Assembly (NCBI RefSeq): GCF_022953055.1
Contig: NZ_JALJEJ010000009.1
Location: 1-64,000 of the forward strand
Direction of reading: 5' to 3'
DNA length: 64,000 bases
Source of the DNA: Mucilaginibacter straminoryzae
GTDB lineage: Bacteria; Bacteroidota; Bacteroidia; Sphingobacteriales; Sphingobacteriaceae
Of this stretch, positions 63,091 through 64,000 are shown piece by piece (the first letter of the stretch is position 1; the number at the start of each line of letters is the position of its first letter). A program made the translations under genes and the position numbers. The notes beneath the pieces were generated by a model. It saw only the letters and a list, made by a program, of their open reading frames with translations, did not search any database and had not been told where the DNA came from.

Positions 63091-64000
63091 CTATTTCTCT
63101 GTACGCTTTGCTTTAGCGTAATCAATATAGATATAACGCCCTAAAAAAGTACGGTGTATCATTACAGTATAAGTACCCGAGGATGTAGCGGTGGTAGCTT
63201 CTACGGTATCTGTTTTTACTTTACTTGTAGCTGGTAACTTCGTTTTTTCATTCATCAACTCGTATACTACCCGGCCATCCATCTGCTGAGGAACCGCTAG
63301 TCCCTGCAAATGCAAAACTGTAGGTGCAATATCCACATTAGAGGTGGGCAGCTCGCTGGCATAACCTTTTTTGAATGCAGGGCCTGCCGCCATTAAGGCA
63401 ATATGTACTTCGTACGGGCTAAAACCACCATGCCCCGCCACGCCACCTGAAAAACTGGTACCGGCATAACCTTTCTCGTTTTTATCATCGTTCCAGTCTT
63501 CATCCACCAGGATGTCGGCAGAACGGGTCGGATGGTTCCAGTGGATAGCCTCGAAAGATAAGGTTCCGGGCACCCACCCCTTAAGATCACCTGGCTTACC
63601 ACCCTTTGTAAATACCGGACCGATCAATTGCTGCGCTTGCAGTGTTTTTACAATCTTTTCAATTACCGTCTTATCATGATCTTTTACATAAATAGCCCCT
63701 TCAGCAATGATCACATCGTCAGAGTTTGTGCTCTTTTTAAGTCCTTTTCCAATCATCAGTGACATCAGGTTTTGTTTCCCGGCGTGGGTCACAAAACCAT
63801 GATCGGTTGAAACCAGGATATTGTATATCCCTTCCTGGTGGCTATCTTTCAGGTATTGAATGATACGTCCAAACTGTTCATCTACAGCTTTGATAGAAGC
63901 CATGGAACTTTCGGCGCCGATACCATCGGCATGAGCGGTGCCGTCCGGATCCGAAAACCAGATCGCGCTTACGGCAGGGCCGCCCGGGGCAAGGCCTAAT
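63091..64000 (-). CDS. Alkaline phosphatase superfamily protein (partial)
   Basis: At least 303 residues; the frame is open to the end of the window, so the N-terminal part lies outside. Visible metal-ligand segments of the type I phosphodiesterase/nucleotide pyrophosphatase fold are AIWFSDPDGTAHADGIG (DPDxxxH), LVSTDHGFVTHAGKQN (DHG) and GVAGHGGFSPYEVHIALMA. SNVDIAPTVLHLQGLAVPQQ follows. These enzymes hydrolyse phosphate mono- or diesters, typically in the periplasm. An internal Met at 63903 is not the start because the motif DPDGTAH precedes it in frame. Confidence 0.9.
   Translation of the reverse strand, partial: LGLAPGGPAVSAIWFSDPDGTAHADGIGAESSMASIKAVDEQFGRIIQYLKDSHQEGIYNILVSTDHGFVTHAGKQNLMSLMIGKGLKKSTNSDDVIIAEGAIYVKDHDKTVIEKIVKTLQAQQLIGPVFTKGGKPGDLKGWVPGTLSFEAIHWNHPTRSADILVDEDWNDDKNEKGYAGTSFSGGVAGHGGFSPYEVHIALMAAGPAFKKGYASELPTSNVDIAPTVLHLQGLAVPQQMDGRVVYELMNEKTKLPATSKVKTDTVEATTATSSGTYTVMIHRTFLGRYIYIDYAKAKRTEK

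Noticed and set aside
47911..63091. Second attachment site (copy of the tRNA-Ser 3' end) at the right edge of the accessory region
   Set aside because: No direct copy of the CCCTCCCTCTCC tRNA end was found near 62.7-63.1 kb; it may have been lost or lie outside the window.
1..64000. CRISPR arrays or rRNA operons
   Set aside because: No regularly spaced direct repeats and no rRNA-like sequence were seen; the repeats present are palindromic and irregular.

Overview
The window looks like a chromosome segment from a member of the Bacteroidota, most likely family Sphingobacteriaceae (Mucilaginibacter or Pedobacter-like). The evidence is the gene content (DUF5686 and carboxypeptidase-regulatory outer-membrane proteins, TonB receptors, DUF4374, BT_3928-like DoxX, DUF1599), A-rich leaders instead of Shine-Dalgarno sites, and promoters of the type TTG / 19-21 nt / TAnnTTTG. 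The genus is an inference from protein style only.

From 1 to about 47.9 kb the content is mostly housekeeping. It includes kbl, a DUF6364/PIN toxin-antitoxin pair whose toxin gene overlaps pheS by one base, a degenerate Rieske-like lipoprotein, a TetR regulator, rlmD, aroK, folP, a GH3-family protein, lptB, recJ, a secreted trehalase, gcvP, pdxJ, an SdpR/SdpI-like pair, ahcY, an M1 peptidase with an amidohydrolase, cdaA, a TerC protein, a polyprenyl synthase, a TonB receptor with an iron-style operator arrangement, and a circularly permuted ATP-grasp / Alpha-E / transglutaminase operon. Three palindromic interspersed repeats lie at about 8.4, 21.5 and 44.8 kb; the last forms the 3' end of a coding region.

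A tRNA-Ser(GGA) at 47.83 kb is followed by a stop-interrupted tyrosine-integrase remnant and then by an accessory region reaching about 63.0 kb. This is the most interesting part of the window. It starts with a 34-residue peptide gene with a helical-looking leader and a Cys/His-rich tail (HCSNCGHC). Two proteins of unknown function follow, and then a tightly packed eight-gene operon: a His-rich membrane protein, a TonB receptor, a DUF4374 lipoprotein, an ABC ATPase, an outer-membrane barrel protein, two ABC permeases and a MATE exporter. Convergent to it is a pair of methyltransferase genes. Four copies of a palindrome with 7-1-7 architecture (about TGCAACA-n-TGTTGCA) sit at the promoters or starts of these units, and a frameshifted, 5'-truncated Fur-family regulator gene lies at the right end. 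My reading, which is inference, is a metal-responsive system that makes, exports and re-imports a ribosomally encoded Cys/His peptide, possibly a peptide metallophore, with a peptide antibiotic plus transport as the alternative. No known RiPP maturase family is visible, so if the peptide is modified, the two unknown proteins and the methyltransferases are the candidates.

The window ends inside an alkaline-phosphatase-superfamily gene on the minus strand.
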